Assembly: GCA_003694355.1 (NCBI GenBank)
Contig: RFKI01000205.1
Coordinates: 1-8,582, forward strand
From: Bdellovibrio sp.
Lineage (GTDB): Bacteria > Bdellovibrionota > Bdellovibrionia > Bdellovibrionales > UBA1609
Direction of reading: 5' to 3'
Length of the DNA stretch: 8,582 nucleotides
The position numbers were made by a program, and so were the translations under genes. Every line of letters starts with the position of its first letter. The first letter of the stretch is position 1. Below are positions 6,909 through 8,582 of this stretch, one piece after another. The notes beneath the pieces are model-generated. The model was not told where the DNA came from and made no database searches. It saw nothing but the letters and a program-made list of their open reading frames with translations.

Positions 6909-7883
6909 CTAATTAATCCCATGACTTTGTCCTGTCTCTTTTTGCAGTTTGTTAACCAAACCTCTCTCCATTCCTACTGACTGCAAAGAACTTTCAATAT
7001 TGTCATCTTGTTTCCCATCCTTTTTAGGTTTCACTTCACTGGCTTGAACCTTGTTCACCTTTTCACTTTCTTCTTGAGAGGCATCAGAAATTTTCTTTAC
7101 ATCTGATAATTTTACTGCTTTTTTGCCAATCAAAAGAACTGGTCCTTGAGGCGTGTAATTAACCCCAGTTACTCTGCCTTGAAATTTTGTTTCAACAGCT
7201 AATTTTTTATTGTTACTTCCTATTGCTTCTATTTTTACTTTATATAATCCTGACTTAACGGGGGTCCCATTACTATCTTTTCCATCCCACTCTATACTAT
7301 TTTCCCCAGATTTAAGGTTCGATAAATTATATTCCTTTATCAAGTTTTGATTTTCATCAAAAATTTGAGCCTTTCCAGATTTTGCCTGATGAGGAAGTTT
7401 AAAAGTAACCTCATGCACCTCATCAGAGCTTGAACGAATAATTTTAGATGTATCTCCACTGACAACACGTCCTATTAAACTTAAAGCTTCAAAGCCTGAT
7501 TTTTGTTTGGCCTGGTTAGATCTCACAATTTCTTTAATGCCTCCATCAATATTTTCTAGCTTTTCAAGAGAAGTAAACTGAGCCAACTGTGCTGCCATTT
7601 CATGGCTCTGCATGGGATTAGTGGGGTCTTGATTTTTTAAATGAGCTAAGAAAAGCTTTAAAAAAGCATCTTTATCCAGAGCATTATTCCCTACTTGACG
7701 TTTTCTTTTAGAAGGAGGAATCCAATTAGGATCAGCCACTTTATTTAAGATTTCACCTAGATCTTTTCCCCCGAAATATTTTTCTTTTTCATCAGCACTT
7801 AAGATCTCTTTATTTGAGCCCTTCAGAGAACTTTCTTGCTTTGCAGAAGACCAAGTTTGCGTTCCACCTTTTATACTAATCAT
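6909..7883 (-). CDS. flgD: Flagellar hook-capping/assembly protein FlgD, long form
   Basis: This exported scaffold sits at the tip of the growing hook and lets FlgE subunits insert. The conserved N-terminal part is at 68-112: ALDKDAFLKLFLAHLKNQDP, NPMQSHEMAAQLAQFTSLEKLENI. The FlgD Ig-like (FLG-D) domain spans about 157-222 and includes the hallmark WDGKDSNGTPVKSGLY (199-214). It is followed by a tudor-like segment with GRVTGV and GPVLLIGKKAVKL. At 324 residues it is clearly longer than the usual 220-240. The extra length is a polar N-terminal stretch of about 65 residues, with a KRKR cluster at 60-62, and a charged C-terminal tail from about 266. The start ATG has AGGAGA five bases upstream, 10 bases after the fliK stop. 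Confidence 0.95.
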   Translation of the reverse strand: MISIKGGTQTWSSAKQESSLKGSNKEILSADEKEKYFGGKDLGEILNKVADPNWIPPSKRKRQVGNNALDKDAFLKLFLAHLKNQDPTNPMQSHEMAAQLAQFTSLEKLENIDGGIKEIVRSNQAKQKSGFEALSLIGRVVSGDTSKIIRSSSDEVHEVTFKLPHQAKSGKAQIFDENQNLIKEYNLSNLKSGENSIEWDGKDSNGTPVKSGLYKVKIEAIGSNNKKLAVETKFQGRVTGVNYTPQGPVLLIGKKAVKLSDVKKISDASQEESEKVNKVQASEVKPKKDGKQDDNIESSLQSVGMERGLVNKLQKETGQSHGIN

Positions 7884-7893
7884 AAGTTCTCCT

Positions 7894-8582
7894 CTAAGCG
7901 ACTAAATCCAATCGACGCTGAGATCGTCCTCTGGCAGATCTAGATCGCGTTTCAGAACCTGGCTCATCCAAAATTTGAGATTGAGGTTCTTTCACTACAC
8001 TACCGCCTATTAAGTTTTCTCTCGTTGATTGATTATCCTGCATAAATTGATTCAAAAATCCCTCTTGAAAATTTCTCTCGGCGTTTTGACTCATATCCAA
8101 ATTATGGCTTTGAGATGATTGTGTATGATCAATTTTCACATCCTGAACATGAAGCTTTTGACTCATTAACGAAGTTTTTAAATCCTTAATTCCATTTTCC
8201 AATACTTTTTTAGCTTCATCAGAAGAAGTTATCATTTCCACATGAACCTTGCCCCCATCCATATTTACTCTTAAATCCACATGACCAAGACCTTCAGGAG
8301 ATAGTTTAACTTTTACAGAACCCCCACCTTTTTTGGACAGAAATTGAGCTTGTTGAATAATCTTTTCAACATTTTCTTTTATAGTCGCATCTTGTTCAAG
8401 GCGATCTTTGAAAGAATTTGTGCTTAAAACAGAAGAATCTTTATTTACTCCTATATGGTTCTGAGATGATTTTGGAATGAAAAAAGTGGCATCTTTTTTT
8501 CCATATTTTTTATCACTTTTATCTTCTCCAACTCCAGCATCATTTTTTTTATTTGATATTATACTTGCTGATACAGCAGTAG
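7894..8582 (-). CDS. fliK: Flagellar hook-length control protein FliK, C-terminal part (runs off the window)
   Basis: FliK is exported during hook growth, and its C-terminal domain switches the export gate from hook to filament subunits once the hook is long enough. The frame stays open to the right edge of the window, giving at least 228 residues of the C-terminal portion. A GTG at 8278-8280 is not the start, because it falls inside the conserved domain: KVKLSPEGLGHVDLRVNMDG followed by GKVHVEM is the classic FliK_C pattern (Leu-Pro-Glu-Leu-Gly type, then DGGKVHVE). The domain continues through KKVLENGIKDLKTSLMSQKL. The part upstream of it is Lys/Ser/Asp-rich and low in complexity, as FliK N-terminal regions are. 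After the domain comes a Gln/Asn-rich linker and a basic tail (RSRSARGRSQRR). The start and the operon promoter lie outside the window. Confidence 0.88.
   Translation of the reverse strand, partial: TAVSASIISNKKNDAGVGEDKSDKKYGKKDATFFIPKSSQNHIGVNKDSSVLSTNSFKDRLEQDATIKENVEKIIQQAQFLSKKGGGSVKVKLSPEGLGHVDLRVNMDGGKVHVEMITSSDEAKKVLENGIKDLKTSLMSQKLHVQDVKIDHTQSSQSHNLDMSQNAERNFQEGFLNQFMQDNQSTRENLIGGSVVKEPQSQILDEPGSETRSRSARGRSQRRLDLVA

Noticed and set aside
7894..8280. A complete 128-residue gene starting at the GTG at 8278-8280
   Set aside because: The same frame stays open to 8582, and the residues just upstream of the GTG (KVKLSPEGLGH) are part of the conserved FliK C-terminal domain, so the GTG is an internal valine codon.

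Overview
The window is AT-rich, tightly packed bacterial DNA holding ordinary chromosomal genes. I see no mobile element, CRISPR array, tRNA or rRNA. A lipoprotein signal and a flagellar hook operon ordered fliK-flgD-TIGR02530-flgE fit a motile bacterium. The gene mix is compatible with Bdellovibrionota or another deltaproteobacterial-type lineage, but that is a guess; the same hook-gene order also occurs in Firmicutes.

Left part (1-2407): a minus-strand gene encodes a fused, two-ATPase peptide ABC transporter subunit of the YejF/GsiA type. It is divergent from a plus-strand class I SAM-dependent O-methyltransferase. The ABC gene ends abnormally. Its second ATPase domain stops just before the H-loop, and the missing H-loop segment is found on the OPPOSITE strand in the first 65 bases, between imperfect inverted arms at 1-20 and 50-69. 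This is a small inversion or a fold-back chimera at the window edge, and it is the most notable thing in the window.

Middle part (2408-5072, plus strand): a promoter-like sequence precedes an HU-family DNA-binding protein, followed 8 bases later by an ATP-dependent 6-phosphofructokinase, probably co-transcribed. A second promoter (TTGACA, 17 bp, TATTCT) drives a lipoprotein substrate-binding protein of the branched-chain amino acid (LivJ-like) class, with no permease genes alongside.

Right part (5051-8582, minus strand): a flagellar hook operon read right to left. It runs fliK (its 5' part lies beyond the window), flgD (hook cap, unusually long), a small TIGR02530-type flagellar operon protein, and flgE (hook protein). 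It ends at a strong intrinsic terminator whose stem overlaps the 3' end of the convergent livJ-like gene. FliK measures hook length, FlgD caps and assembles the hook, and FlgE is the building block, so this is a hook-assembly cluster. A GC-rich hairpin lies between the small protein and flgE.

I found no convincing undescribed system. The worthwhile leads are the inverted segment, the pre-flgE hairpin, the long FlgD, the conserved small flagellar protein and the HU-pfkA coupling.
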